A DNA stretch of 64,000 nt from assembly GCA_025765615.1 (NCBI GenBank), contig JAIVFJ010000262.1, forward strand, positions 1 through 64,000, written 5' to 3'. Below are positions 25,006-40,052 of this stretch, in pieces (within the stretch, counting starts at the first letter, position 1; every line of letters starts with the position of its first letter). The notes under the pieces were generated by a model. That model did not search any database, was not told where the DNA came from, and saw nothing but the letters and a program-made list of their open reading frames with translations. Both the position numbers and the translations under genes were made by a program. The DNA comes from Zopfochytrium polystomum (Eukaryota; Chytridiomycota; Chytridiomycetes; Chytridiales; Chytridiaceae).

Positions 25006-25643
25006 ATCTGCCTGGCAGTGGTCTTGGTGAGCGAGATACTGACAATTTACACGGCGAAAAAAGCACTGGGTTGCGCTGCATCCGGCTCGCGTTTGAAAAT
25101 TTGCTTTGTGTTTTTATTCCGCCAAGACAAAAAAAAAAAGAAAAAAGCAAAGGAGTAAACGGTTTGAGCAGGTGGAACATGAAACACGACGGCAACACGC
25201 GCCGGGGGACCCGGCGGAAGGTACTCGGTCTGCATTAGTGTCCGTGAGTCAACTATTGAAGATTTTTTTTTTTTTTCGGGTGGGCGTTGTGGTGAAAAAG
25301 CCAGAGATGGGAGCTGCCAACAAAAGGGGTTTACTTTGCGGCTGGCGCAAAAGATGGAGGGTCGAAACTATGAGGGGACGCAGAAAATCAAACAATTGAG
25401 GCGCGGCAAACAGCTGGTTTTCAGAGGAAAAGAAAGTAACAGAACTCAAAAGGAGAAACTAAATTCATAGAGGGATGACGACGATTCGGCAGAGCAGAAT
25501 TAAAGGTTGGGTTAGCGAGCAAGTGGGGTGAGAGGTCCACTACTGGCGATCTTATTGTACAGTACAGGATTTTTCCGAAAACTCAAAAAAAGAAGAAAGG
25601 ATCGAAGCAAATAGCAGCTCGAAAGGGGATCGACGCAAGTCTC
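25006..25643. other. 3' flank of GH51 gene
   Basis: No gene seen. An A12 run lies at 25129-25140 and a T16 run at 25263-25278. Weak, non-coding open frames only. Confidence 0.6.
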
Positions 25644-27872
25644 TCAAGCTGCCTTGACGGAGATGACGACAAAAGAGTAGGCAGGAAGCGAAAGAACGAG
25701 CGTGCTTCCGGACACTTCGGACGAGCTGAGCGCGCCCGTCGATGCGGTCACCGTGTTGGGACTGGGGACCGTGTTGGCAGACTGCAGGTCGGTAATACCG
25801 GTGGGATTGAACACCCACTTGGTTGAACCGGCGGCCGTCAGCGTGACGCCAGAGAAGACGACATTGTAGGCAGTTGCGACGCTATTGTAGTTGACGAGTC
25901 GCACAAGGAATTTGCCCGAGGCGTCCTTGCCGATCTGGTGGTACACGAGGCTGGTTTCAGGGGCCGTGGACGCAGTTGCGGTGTTGAGATTACTGGTCAT
26001 TGGGTAAAGCGAGAATCCTTGCTGGGTCAAGTACGAAGTAGACCGCGAAGTGGCGTTGCCGGGACCAAAGTTGATCAGGTTCGGGGTCCATTGGTAGTGC
26101 TCCACCGATCCACCGCCGGGCGCGTACGCAGCGCCGTGTACAATGTCGCCGTTACGCTCCAGTCCAAGGGTGAAGATGGCCTCGCTCAGCGCTGCGTCGA
26201 GCGTCGGGTACTTGAGGCGGTGCGGGCCGCCGTAAATATCCTCGGACGTTCCACCCAGCCCGCTGTTCACCACGGCAATCTCGTCCTGGTAGTAGATCTT
26301 GCCGTCGCGCGCCTTGGAGTCGTAGCGGCGCCAGTTGCTGCGGAAAAACGACGGAAAGTTGTAGTCGTGGATGTCCGTGCCGTTCCACCCGGTGATGCCG
26401 TCCCACGTCGAAATCAGCTCGAACCGCGCGGGGCCAAACTCGCGCCGAATCGCGCCCGCGATCGCGTCGAACCGCGCCTGGTACGTGTTGGGACCCGTGC
26501 CGAGCCCGTCCTCGTTTCCAATCTCGACCTTGGTCACCGTCCACGGCTGCGCGCGCCCGTTCGCCGCCCGCTGCGCCGCCCACGCCCCCGACGCGTCCGT
26601 CACGTAGTGCAGCTCGTTCACCACCTCGGCCGCGATCGCGTTAAAGTCCGGGCTCGCGGTGTGGTCCAGCGAGTACCCGCCAAACACGGCCAGCACCGGT
26701 TGCGCCCCGATCGACTCTGTGAAATCAAGCAGCTCGTGCAGGCCCAGCGTCTCCGTGTTGTACCCCGTCCACGTCCCGATTCGCCCCACCCGGTGCTCGG
26801 GCGCGCCAATCGTCCTGTTCCAGTAGTACCGCTGCGCGAGGTTGTTCCCCTCCAGGTCGTTGCCGCCGGGCAGGCGAATGAACGCCGGCCGCAGGTCGGC
26901 GTACGCCTGCGCCAGGTCCGCCCGCAGCCGCTGCCCGTTCCAACCGGGCAGCACCAGCGACGTGTACGCCACCTGCGCCCCGGCGCCCGCCAGGCCCGAC
27001 GGGAACGTGACGCGCCACGACCCGGCGCGCGTCGTCCCCGTCGTCGCCACCAGCGTCGCCGTCAGCTTCTGCCACGCCCCCGTCAGGTTCGCGTTCGCAA
27101 ACGTGTACGTCGCCGCCGCGTTCCCCGCGCTGTCGTACACCCCGACCGTGACCGGCACCGTCTGCGCCGTGTCCGACCGCACGTAGAACGACGTGGTGTA
27201 CTGCCGGTTCGCGAGGATCCCGATCCCGCCCGCCCACCCCGGGTTCTGCAGACCGATCCCCGCCCCGCCCGACGCGATGCTGAGCGCGCAGGGGATCTCG
27301 GCTGTGATGCCGCCCGTCGCGAGGTAGCTCAGCGTGGCGCCGCCGACGGAGACCCACTGCGAGATTTTGTTGTCTTGGAAGGCGTGGTTGACGAGGAGCT
27401 CGTCTGGTGGGATGGAGGGTTTGGTGAGTGTGGTTTGGGGAGGAAGCGAGGATGGTTGAATTTGGTGACGGTTAAGCTGCGAATCTCAATTTGATTCAAG
27501 ACGACTGGAGCGGGGGCAATGCGCGCGGAAGGGAAGCAAGTCATTTTATGCCTACCGAGGAGACCGCCGTCCGAAAGATCCTATGGCGCCATGTGTCGAG
27601 AGAGCGCAGTTCGGGGTAAGGTTTTTGGTAAAAGAGATTGAATAAGCGTTGTCGAAGTCCACGCCCTGTGACAACGTGGGGGGGAGACTCACGTTCAGGT
27701 TCGTCTCCAGCATGGCGTGGACTTGGAAAAAGTTTGCGGACGGCTTGGTGGGGTCGACGGTCAAGGTGAGCGAGGCCGTGGCATCATTGGAGGTACTGCT
27801 GCTGCCGCCGCCGCCAGCTTGGGCGCCGGCTGCCATGGCGATGGCGAAGAGGACAAGCCTACTGATCAACAT
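25644..27872 (-). CDS. Secreted GH51 alpha-L-arabinofuranosidase
   Basis: Hydrolyses terminal arabinofuranosyl side chains of arabinoxylan and arabinan outside the cell. Three exons, 27872-27693, a 25-bp microexon 27580-27556, and 27403-25644, give 654 residues with consistent phase. The start MLISRLVLFAIAMAAGAQA is a signal peptide. The microexon encodes DLSDGGLL and fills the place of the family's N-terminal DGG(L/I)YxEL segment, leading into DELLVNHAFQ. Conserved catalytic-domain blocks follow: FIRLPGGNDLEGNN, RIGTWTGYNTETLGLHELL, VEIGNED (acid/base Glu near residue 366) and HDYNFPSFFRSNW with YYQDEIAVVN (nucleophile Glu near 443). The C-terminal beta domain ends SFVVISVKAA. N-glycosylation sequons fit secretion. 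Confidence 0.92.
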
Positions 27873-30297
<2,425 letters not shown>

Positions 30298-31053
30298 TTA
30301 CCAAAGAGCCCGGGCTTTCTCTGCGGCGGCCTTGCCCGGTGCGGCACCTTTTGGCGGCGTTGACCGACCGACTGCGCGCCCCGGCTCTCTCCTCGCAAGA
30401 AGGCTCGACAGACCCTCTAGTTGCTGCTGCTGCTGCTCCTGTTGCCGTTCCTCAACCTGCTCCGGCTCCCTCCGTCGCAGCTTGGCCTTTGGCCAAATCG
30501 GCGACTTCTTGCCCGAATCAAAGTCGATCTGGACAATGCTCGTGACCCGCCCGTTCTTTTGCAGCGCCGGCAGCTCGTGCTCCGTCCAAATGCTTTTCGG
30601 GTCCGCCTTGCCCCCCTTCAGTACGACGTACGCCGTCCCCGACGCCCGCTCTGCCAGCACCTTCGAGAAGCGGATGCAAAACTTCTTGTACTGATCGTCG
30701 CTCATCCCCGGCCGCTTGTCGCAAAACAGGCCCGGAAACGCCGCGTCCTTCCTGAATGACTCCTCGCAGATCCGCCCGCGCACTTTCGGGTCCTTTGCCA
30801 GCTCCACGAGCCTTTTCTTAGAGTTTGGGCCCAGGCCAGAGTAGAACACGGTTGCTTTGCTCTTGTCTTCGACGTAGTGCTGCTTGATCGTTTCGTACGA
30901 CGGGATCACGTCGCGGCGGTGGAGTCGCGGCGACGCCGCGGAGGAATCGAGGGAGAGAGGAGCGCACGCGGTCTTGTAGGTGAGGATACACAGGAGCCAG
31001 AGGATGGCTGCGGCTAGTAGACGCGGACAAGGTAAAGCAAAGTGATGGCGCAT
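30298..31053 (-). CDS. Secreted protein of unknown family, intact copy
   Basis: 251 residues. The N-terminus (MRHHFALPCPRLLAAAILWL, then LCILTYKTACA) is a signal peptide. The mature part has IPSYETIKQHYVEDKSKATV, FYSGLGPNSKKRLVELA, KDPKVRGRICEESF, FCDKRPGMSDDQYKKF and SIWTEHELPALQKNGRV, then a basic, Gln-rich tail. No enzyme motif is recognised. A broken paralogue lies at 24650-25005, on the other side of the GH51 gene. The 3' end is uncertain: the stop TAA overlaps a GTAAGC, and a +1 frame stays open for about 35 more codons (PGLFGKLTAALSAMTQKAK). The true C-terminus may therefore come from a frameshift or a splice. The long GA-type array upstream is probably 5' flank. Confidence 0.65.
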   Translation of the reverse strand: MRHHFALPCPRLLAAAILWLLCILTYKTACAPLSLDSSAASPRLHRRDVIPSYETIKQHYVEDKSKATVFYSGLGPNSKKRLVELAKDPKVRGRICEESFRKDAAFPGLFCDKRPGMSDDQYKKFCIRFSKVLAERASGTAYVVLKGGKADPKSIWTEHELPALQKNGRVTSIVQIDFDSGKKSPIWPKAKLRRREPEQVEERQQEQQQQQLEGLSSLLARREPGRAVGRSTPPKGAAPGKAAAEKARALW

Positions 31054-31512
31054 CTGTGGGTGGATGCTAAGGGGAGAGGCAGAAAGGGAGCGCGAGGGAG
31101 AGCAAGAGAGAGAACCAGGAAGAGCGCGAGACAGTGCAAGTGAGACGAGGTTGACCGAGACCAGAGGCGGAAGCCAGTTTATATACTTAGTGATGTCTCC
31201 TTTCTTATCATTCCCCCTATGTCTTCTCTTTTCTCTCTCTCTCACTCTATCTCTCACACACACACACACACACACTCTCTCTCTCTCTCTCTCTTTCTCT
31301 TTTTCTCTCTCTCTCTCTCTCCCTTTCTCCCTCTCTCGCTCTCTCTCTCTCTCGCTCCGTCCCTGCCGCCGATCCCTATCTCGCTCGCTCGTTGTTTGTG
31401 TGCTTGTGCGTGTTTCGCACTGGGAGGGGAAGACAGGAGTGTGCTGTGTGTGCTGTGTGGGCTGCGCTTGTGGGGTTCAGAAGGAAGACAGGCCAGACGA
31501 GAGAGAGAGAGT

Positions 31513-31581
<69 letters not shown>

Positions 31582-31825
31582 GAGCGAGACAGAGAGAGAT
31601 AGACAGACAGACACAGATCTGGACCATGGGAGTGTGTCTCCCACCAAAGAGTCTTCGTCGCCAACCCAAGACGAAGAAGACAGCAAGAAGAAGACAACAA
31701 GTAGAAGACAGCCCCTGCCGCCCCTTCCCCTCGCTTCCGCCCCAGGCTTGCTTTCACCGCTCCACTCGGCCCAAACTCTTCGTCTCTCATTACTCCCCCC
31801 GTCCCTCCCCTGAGGGTTTTCCGCC
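31054..31825. other. Divergent promoter region with CT and GA arrays
   Basis: Shared 5' flank of the secreted-protein gene (-) and the ankyrin gene (+). It holds a CA/CT array (31254-31362) and a GA array (31501-31577). Read along each gene's own strand, both are GA. Confidence 0.75.
31254..31577. repeat. Paired (CT)n and (GA)n arrays
   Basis: CA followed by CT at 31254-31362, then GA at about 31501-31577, separated by unique sequence. The arrays are mirror-oriented towards the two divergent genes and could pair as a large hairpin. Confidence 0.93.
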
Positions 31826-32692
31826 ATGGCCACCACCACCACCAACGAGATCAACCGTAAGGCCGAGCTCATCCGGCAGGGCGATCTCGCCGCCTTCACC
31901 GCCGCCCTCGCCGACACCGACGACCACACCGCACTCCTGGCCGCCGCCCTCCGCTGCAACAGCCCCGCCGCCGTCGCCGCCATCCTCTCCCACCGCCGCG
32001 CCGCCGTCACCCGCGACGTGCTGTCCGCCGCCCTCAACGCCGGCCTCGACTGCTACCGCCTCCTCGCCGCCTACCCGCCCACCCCGCCCGACTTCGCCTC
32101 CGCGGACTTTGACGTCGTCGGCGGAAGCCTCGTCTGGGCCGTCATGCGCCGCGACCCCGCCCTAGTCCGATTCCTCCTGCACGACTTTAACCAGGACCCG
32201 AACGCCTGCCCGCAAATCAACGGCACCGGACCCCTCGGCGTCCTCGCAAAGGGCCTCCTCGCCACCTCCACCGGCGCCGACGACGGCGGCGACGGCGGCG
32301 CAGCCGCACCGACCCCAGCCGAAACCGAGATCGTCGAGCTTCTCCTCGCGCGCGGCGCCGACCCACACGAGCCCGGCCTGCTGTACGACGCGGCCCGCGG
32401 CGACCGCCGCTGGGTCCTCGAGCTCCTCGTCGGCCGCTGCGGGCTCGACGTCGACGCCGACGACCGCCGGTGGGATACCGTCTCCGCGTTCCTCGGCGCC
32501 GGCGCAAAGGGCCCGCTCCTGCACTACGCCGCAGAGTGCGGCAGCGTCCGCGTCGTCGAGTATCTCGTGACCGTCTGCGCAAAGCGCGTCGACGAGCTGG
32601 ACGCGGACGGCAACACGCCTCTGGCGAGGGCGAGGGCCGAGGGAAAGGATGATGTCGTGCGGAGGCTGGTGGCGCTCGGCGCGAAGATGTGA
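31826..32692 (+). CDS. Ankyrin-repeat protein
   Basis: Single exon, 288 residues, no signal peptide or membrane span. Ankyrin-like helical pairs are visible at SLVWAVMRRDPALVRFLL (about residues 98-115), EIVELLLARGADPHEPG with LLYDAARGDRRWVLELLV (about 168-205), and LLHYAAECGSVRVVEYLV through DADGNTPLARARAEGKDDVV to the C-terminus. The repeats are degenerate in the N-terminal half, which begins with RKAELIRQGDLAAFTAALAD. Probably a protein-protein adaptor in the cytosol. Its specific partner cannot be read from the sequence. Confidence 0.85.
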   Translation: MATTTTNEINRKAELIRQGDLAAFTAALADTDDHTALLAAALRCNSPAAVAAILSHRRAAVTRDVLSAALNAGLDCYRLLAAYPPTPPDFASADFDVVGGSLVWAVMRRDPALVRFLLHDFNQDPNACPQINGTGPLGVLAKGLLATSTGADDGGDGGAAAPTPAETEIVELLLARGADPHEPGLLYDAARGDRRWVLELLVGRCGLDVDADDRRWDTVSAFLGAGAKGPLLHYAAECGSVRVVEYLVTVCAKRVDELDADGNTPLARARAEGKDDVVRRLVALGAKM

Positions 32693-33373
32693 TTTGGGAA
32701 ATGAAAATACATACATATGAAATAGCAAAAGTCATATAAATCTTTTGTTGTGTGTTGTGGACTGCGGCAGTCGAAAGCATCCGATGCGCACTGTTCGCCC
32801 CCGAAAAGACGAAAGCCTGCCGAGTAGCGGTTCTGTGGTGTCTAGGGTAGGCGAGAATTGAATGTGAAACCATATGAACAGGGCCACCTCTGCTGCTCAC
32901 ATCCGGTGTCCTTTGTAGCCGTTGCGGTTTGCGTTTTGCGTGAGCTTTGGGCTTAGGCAGAGGCGGGAAATGGGCTGCTCCGCACTTTTTCTATCCTTGC
33001 AAGAGCCAAGCAATGCAAAAAAAAAAGAAAAAAAAAAGATTATTCGAGACGGAGAAGTTCGAACAGACTATCAAGAATGCCCCCACTCAAAACTGTAGTT
33101 GGGGTTTCTTCATTTTTCTGTTTATTTTTTTTTCGTTGTAGTTTTTAATGGTTTTTGTTGTTTTTAATGTTGTTTGTTGTTTTTAACGTTGTTTGTTTTT
33201 TTTTTAATGTTTGTTGTGTCTGCGTGTTACTATTTTTTTTGTTTTTTGTTTTTTGTCGTGTGAATCAGCCGCAGCCTGCACGGATGTGCTGACAACATCC
33301 GCCTCACATAAAACCCTGAGCGCGCCGCGTCTCGCTCCCTCGTCGTTTGGATTGAATACTCCATCACACACAG

Positions 33374-33443
<70 letters not shown>

Positions 33444-33548
33444 ACACACACTCACACACACACACACACACTCACACTCAAAGTTCCCTTTTCCTCTCTC
33501 CTCTCTTTTTCAAGCCTACTCACTGCCTCAAAATTCAACGACGAAACG
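32693..33548. other. FAD monooxygenase 5' flank with (CA)n array
   Basis: No gene seen. T-rich repeats with GTTGTTT units (33125-33255) and a CA array (33378-33472) that ends 75 bp before the ATG of the next gene. Confidence 0.7.
33378..33472. repeat. (CA)n microsatellite
   Basis: CA array of about 95 bp with a few CTCA interruptions, immediately upstream of the FAD-monooxygenase start. Confidence 0.96.
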
Positions 33549-35007
33549 ATGCCCTTGTCGATTGCAATCATTGGCGGTGGCATCGGAGGGCTGGCCCTGG
33601 CCCACGGCCTCATGCGGGACGCTCGCCGCGGCATCCACCACGACCTCCGAGTCCAAGTCTACGAGCGCGACACGACGGCGAGCTCGCGCGGGCAGGGCTA
33701 CTTGCTCGGACTGAACCCGGACGGCGTGCGCTCCCTCCTGGCCTGCTGCGACGGCGAGCCCGACGTGCTGGAGAGCCTCGGCGCTCTCTTTGGCCCAGAG
33801 TCCGTCCAGGGCTTTGCAATGTGCGACCAGAATTTCGGCACGCTGCTGGCGTTCGGCGTCAAGAAGCTCCCCCCACAAAAGCAGCAGCCAACCGCCGCCG
33901 CTACCGCGCCCGCCGGCCTCCACGCATGGACCGCCTTTGGCGGTACTATTGACCGCTGGCGGCTACGAAGCATCTTGGCCGAATCGCTGATGCAGGACGC
34001 CCCCCGCCACCAGCACCTGCGCCGGAATCTACTACGGCAAAAAATTCGACTCATACGAGCTTTTGGACGCGGGCGAGGGCGACGGCGGCGAGGGCGAGCC
34101 CCATGTCCGCATCCGCTTCACCGATGGCTCTACCGCCGAAGCCGACATCCTAGTCGGCGCCGACGGTGCGCGATCTCGCACGCGCCCGCTGCGGTGCCCG
34201 GGCCTCCGCCTCGCGCCCGTCGGCGTCATGAACCTCGCCGGCCACGTCCCCTTCGACACCTCGACCGCCGCCGCCGCGACCGCGTTCCCCAAAATCCACG
34301 CCGCCGTCTTTGGAAGCGGCCAACTTCCCCGCCGCCCGCCCTTCCTCGTGCGCGCCTACTCCCCCGCCGGCGTCGCCGCCCTGCTGCTCCCCTTCAAAGA
34401 CGACCGCGGCAACATGAACCTCATCGTCGCAATGACCTTCGCCGCCCCGGCCCGCGACGCCGACGCATACATGGCCGCCGCCGGTCTGGACCCCGCCGCC
34501 GCCGACCTACGCCAGCGCGTCAAGGACGTCTGCGTCGCGAAGGCCGCCGAGGCCGGCTTCGCCCGGGAACTCGTCGCGCTCCTCGAGTCCATGCCCGCCA
34601 CCAACGTGTTCGACAAGTTCCGCAACGACCTCCACGCCGTCGTCCCGATGGACCGCAACCCGTTCGCCGAAGGCGACCCAAGGAGCTTTGGCCGCGTGAC
34701 CCTGATCGGCGACGCGCTGCACGCCATGACGACGCATCGCGGGCTGGGTGCGAACACGGCGCTGATGGACGCGACGGACCTGACGGATTGCGTCCTTGCG
34801 ACGGTCGCGAAACTCCGCGGCGCCTCGCAGTTTGACATCGCCAAGGCCGTCACGGAAGTGGAGCCGGCGATTGTGAAGAGAGGGTTCGCCAACGTGCGGG
34901 CCTCCACGCAAGCTACCGAGATGATCTGCAAAACGGGGTGGGCCGCCACGGTTCGGAATGCCATGTTGCGGGTTATAGCGGTTGTCGCCTGGATTTGTGG
35001 TTACTGA
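33549..35007 (+). CDS. FAD-dependent monooxygenase (PHBH-like); one C-run frameshift
   Basis: Flavoprotein hydroxylase of the family acting on aromatic or polyketide substrates with NAD(P)H. The N-terminal dinucleotide fold reads SIAIIGGGIGGLALAHGL (GxGxxG), with the acidic end of strand 2 at VQVYERD. The second FAD motif is ADILVGADGARS, and the third is TLIGDALHAMTTHRGLGANT (GD motif). The two halves are in different frames. Deleting one C from the C6 run at 34000-34005 continues the reading through AGIYYGKKFDSYELLDAGEG and gives 485 codons. A hydrophobic C-terminus (MLRVIAVVAWICGY) might anchor it to a membrane. The start is ATG 33549, directly before the fold. Confidence 0.85.
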
Positions 35008-35497
35008 CGGGCCTCATCATGAGTCATGAGGGGGGGAGGTAATGTTGCAGAATTTCCTTTGAATAGCGATAGGTCAGTATGCACTACAGTATCTTGAGTG
35101 TGCATCTTTTGTGTGTTCACACGGTCGATCTTGCCCAAGGACAAAAGCAGGCAAAAGAAAAAATACAAGTAATGAGGGCTGCTGTTATTCGTCTACTACT
35201 TCTTCTTCGTCTTCTTCTTCTTCTTCAGACTTTCAACCACTTCCCACCTGAGCCACATGTAGTCCAATCCAGTCCAGTCCAGTCCAGTCCAGTCGGACGG
35301 ACGGCACCACAACGTTTGCGGGTTTGCGGGCAGCTGCTTTGACACTGGAAACACGACACTCGGCGCAGGACGCTTTGTGCTTTGTGTGTCTTCTGTGCCA
35401 CCCAAGCCACCTTCCAGAGAGACTGGGCCCCCGACAGATGCTCCAGACAAGTACTTTCTCTCGACCTTTCTCCGTGAGCTATTCGCAATTGGAAGAT

Positions 35498-35569
<72 letters not shown>

Positions 35570-35728
35570 AAAAAGAACGCGATAAGACGGCCAAGAATTG
35601 GTATGAAATCACAGCACCAGGAAGCGCTGGCGCTGAAGCCGCGTCCGACAGAGCCTAGAAAACTCATGGGGAAAACCACGGGAAAGGGCAACTTGGTTTG
35701 TTTGTTTTGCTGTTTTCTTCAGTCAACA

Positions 35729-35774
<46 letters not shown>

Positions 35775-35901
35775 CAGAGCGAGAGAGAGAGAGAGTGACA
35801 GAGCGAGAGAGACAGACAGACGTCGAGTCAATCGTTCACCGACGACGACTTCCGCCCGCCCGCTGCTGATTGAAAGTGTGTGAAGCTGCTTTGCAAAGCC
35901 A
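35008..35901. other. 5' flank with (TGTC)n and (GA)n arrays
   Basis: No gene seen. Contains a TTCTTC tract (35190-35226), a short tandem CCAGT array (about 35266-35294), a TGTC array (35499-35563) and a GA array (35738-35815). The arrays lie within 400 bp of the next ATG. Confidence 0.75.
35499..35563. repeat. (TGTC)n tetranucleotide array
   Basis: About 16 perfect units, 340 bp upstream of the ATG at 35902. Third member of the set seen at 12.4 and 23.9 kb. Confidence 0.97.
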
Positions 35902-37666
35902 ATGCGCCTGCTTCACCTCGCCGCCGCCGCCGTCGCCGCCGTCGGCGCTGTTGCCTTCGATGGCGTCCGCGCCGCCCCCACGACGCCGCTGCCGCCTCAA
36001 CCCCCGCCTCTCGCTCGTCCTCACCATCCATTACCACCGCCAATACCACCACCGCCACCGCCACCAGCCACCCGACTCGCACCCAGCGAGGCCGTCGCCG
36101 CCCGCCGCGGCCCGGCCGTCTTCAACGCCGTCCATGACGCCATGCGCCAGTGGGGCTCGTCCGTGCACCACAACGGCATGACGGTCTTCCCCGCCACCGT
36201 CCCAAAGGGCGTGCTCTTTTACCACGGAAGCCCCCGCAAGGAGACGCCCAAAGTGCCCGAATGGCTCGCTTACGAGATTGAGCACGCCGAAATGTTTGCG
36301 GGGGGCCCTCCGCCGCCGCCTGGCGGACCACCAGGCGGAGGAGGAGGAGGTTCCCCGCCTGGCGGTCCGCCCGGCGCCGGTGACCGCGACCGCGAAGGGC
36401 AAGTGGTCTTTAGCGTTCCCAGGACGGACGAAGATGACGGCCGCGACCTTGGCGGCGAAGACAAGGCTCTGGCTGTAGGCGGCTACCTGCACGTTTACCG
36501 CACGACCCGCGCACTGCGCTACCTCTACGTCGACGGCATGAGCGCGGGTAAAACCTCCATGGGCACCCTCGACACCCAGGACCTGCTCCTGCGCGGCGGC
36601 TCTACCTCCGCGCCAACACCCCCCGGCGGCGACGGCAAGTGGGCCAATGGGCGAGCGCGAACGCGCCGACGACCTGTGCCGCTTCGTCGCACCGTGGGGC
36701 CTGCACGGCGTCATCCGCCTGGAAGCCGGCTTCGAAATCATCCACTGCGATTTCTTCGACGGCCTCGAGCTCGTCCGCGCCATGCGCATCCCGCCCGAAC
36801 TCGCCGACCCGGACTCTGCCGCCCGCCGCGTCCGCGACCTCGAGTACAAGCGCGCCGTCTCTGAGCGCTACTCAGACATTGGCGCCGCCCGCACCGCCAT
36901 CGACTACTCCCGCGCCGTCTCGGCTCTCTTCTTCAACGTCAACATCACAAACCCGGACCCCACACGCCCAGACCTGCCCCGCCTCGCCGCAGCCCACCCG
37001 GCCGACCTCGCCGATATCAAAGCATACCTCGCCAACGTCCTTACCAAGAGCGCGATCGACGACGACAGAGTCCTCCCAACACAGCACCCGCCCTCCACCG
37101 ATTGGCGCGGCGTCACCGACCTCATCGTCGCCCGCTACGCCGACCGCCTCCTCCTCATCGCCGACCCCGAAACCCCGCCCGCCGTCCTCCGCGCCGAAAT
37201 CCACGTCCTCACCGCAACCTTTGTCGACGCCGAGTCCGACAACAACCCCGCCGACACACCCGCCGCCGCGATCGCCCGCTGCGCAAACCACTACCTCCCC
37301 TCCGCGGCCCTCAACCCTCACCCCACCCGCACCGACCGCGCCATCGCCGCCGCCCTCCGCGCCGTCACCACTCGCATCTGCGCAACCCTCTTCGACGCCC
37401 GCCGCCGCCTCCTTCTCCCCTCCCCCTCCTCGTCCTCCACCGCCGCCGCCGCCGCCGCCGCCACCGTCGCCAGAGACGCGTCCGCCCTCGTCGACCACCT
37501 CGCCTGGGCCCGCTTCCGCCGCTGCCCGCGCGGCTGCGCCCTCGGCGAGGTCTGCGTCGTCCCCATGTGGCCGTTCGGCTCCGTCGACGAGTACTACGCG
37601 CCACGGTGCTCGAACGGAACCTCGGACGGCGGAAAGAGCTACTGGGGTGGCCGTGGGAGGGTGTAG
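35902..37666 (+). CDS. Secreted fungal protein of unknown function; one C-run frameshift
   Basis: About 587 residues. The start MRLLHLAAAAVAAVGAVA is a signal peptide. A Pro-rich stretch follows, then the body with GVLFYHGSPR, WLAYEIEHAEMFA, YLHVYRTTRALRYLYVDGMS, AGKTSMGTLDTQDLLL, RADDLCRF, GVIRLEAGFEIIHCDF and a Cys-containing end (RRCPRGCALGEVCVVPMWPF). I recall this motif order from uncharacterised secreted proteins of filamentous fungi; no enzymatic role is known to me. The first 240 residues and the rest are in different frames. Removing one C from the C6 run at 36619-36624 joins them through PTPPAATASGPMGERERADD. A Gly/Pro insertion (GGPPPPPGGPPGG) interrupts the region after EMFA. Confidence 0.72.
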
Positions 37667-39221
<1,555 letters not shown>

Positions 39222-40017
39222 ATGAGGGAGCAGCAACCCGTCGTCGCCACCGCCGCCGCCGCCGCCGCCGCCGCCTCCTCCGCCGCAGTCGTCGGTGGTG
39301 GCGGAGGAGGCGAAAGGTTCAAGCCGTTCAACCAGTCCGAGTCCGTGCAGCGCAACCGCGAGATCACGGAGGCGAAATTGAGGGCCTCGTTCGCCCTGAT
39401 GAAGCTGGCTGATGAGGAAGGTGAGAGTGGAAGGGAGTGATGGCGGCAGGAGGGTTGGGGAAGGACTGGAGTTTGAGGTTCTCAGCGGGGACTGTAGGGC
39501 TGCGGTGTGTGGGTCTGTTTGCGTGGTTGTGCGTGTGTGTTCGTCTGCGGGTGTGCACCATTCGTGCCTCCTTTCTCCGTTCCCTCTCGAGTTCATCTAT
39601 TCTCACCTACCACCACCGAACCTCCCTTCCCCCCCACCTTACCCCGCCAAACTCAGTCACCATCCACAGCGGCAACCTCGAAGAGTGCCGCAACCAGCTC
39701 GCGACGCAGCTCTTCGAGCAGCAGACCCAGGCCACCCGCCAGGGCGTCGAGTCCGCCGACTTCCGCAAAAGCTTCGAGCGCAAGCAGCAGCTCGCCGAGC
39801 TCGTCGAACGGCTCGAGCGCATGAAACGACTCCTGCGCTTCCAGGAGGAGTCCCGCGAGCGCGAGGCAGCGTTTAGGGGCGCCGCCAGGAGCAAGAGGAC
39901 CGCGTTTCGCGTCGGGATGGCCAGGCTGGAGCAGAGGCAGGAGGCGGAGAGGTAGGAGGATGGGGAAGAGGGAAAGAGGGAGAGGGAGAGAGGGAGGGGA
40001 AGAGGGAGAGGGAGAGC

Positions 40018-40052
<35 letters not shown>

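Noticed and set aside
25938..27494. 518-codon open frame opposite GH51
   Set aside because: Antisense shadow without domain motifs; the minus strand carries catalytic GH51 blocks.
27660..27692. 27-bp intron at the end of GH51 exon 1
   Set aside because: Too short to splice and leaves the downstream exon out of phase; the microexon solution fits phase and family.
33204..33480. Cys/Val and Thr/His repeat frames
   Set aside because: Translations of the CA array.
35190..35300. CCAGT/TTCTTC short tandems as a CRISPR-like or promoter array
   Set aside because: Only a few short units without spacers; ordinary microsatellite, and the organism is a eukaryote.
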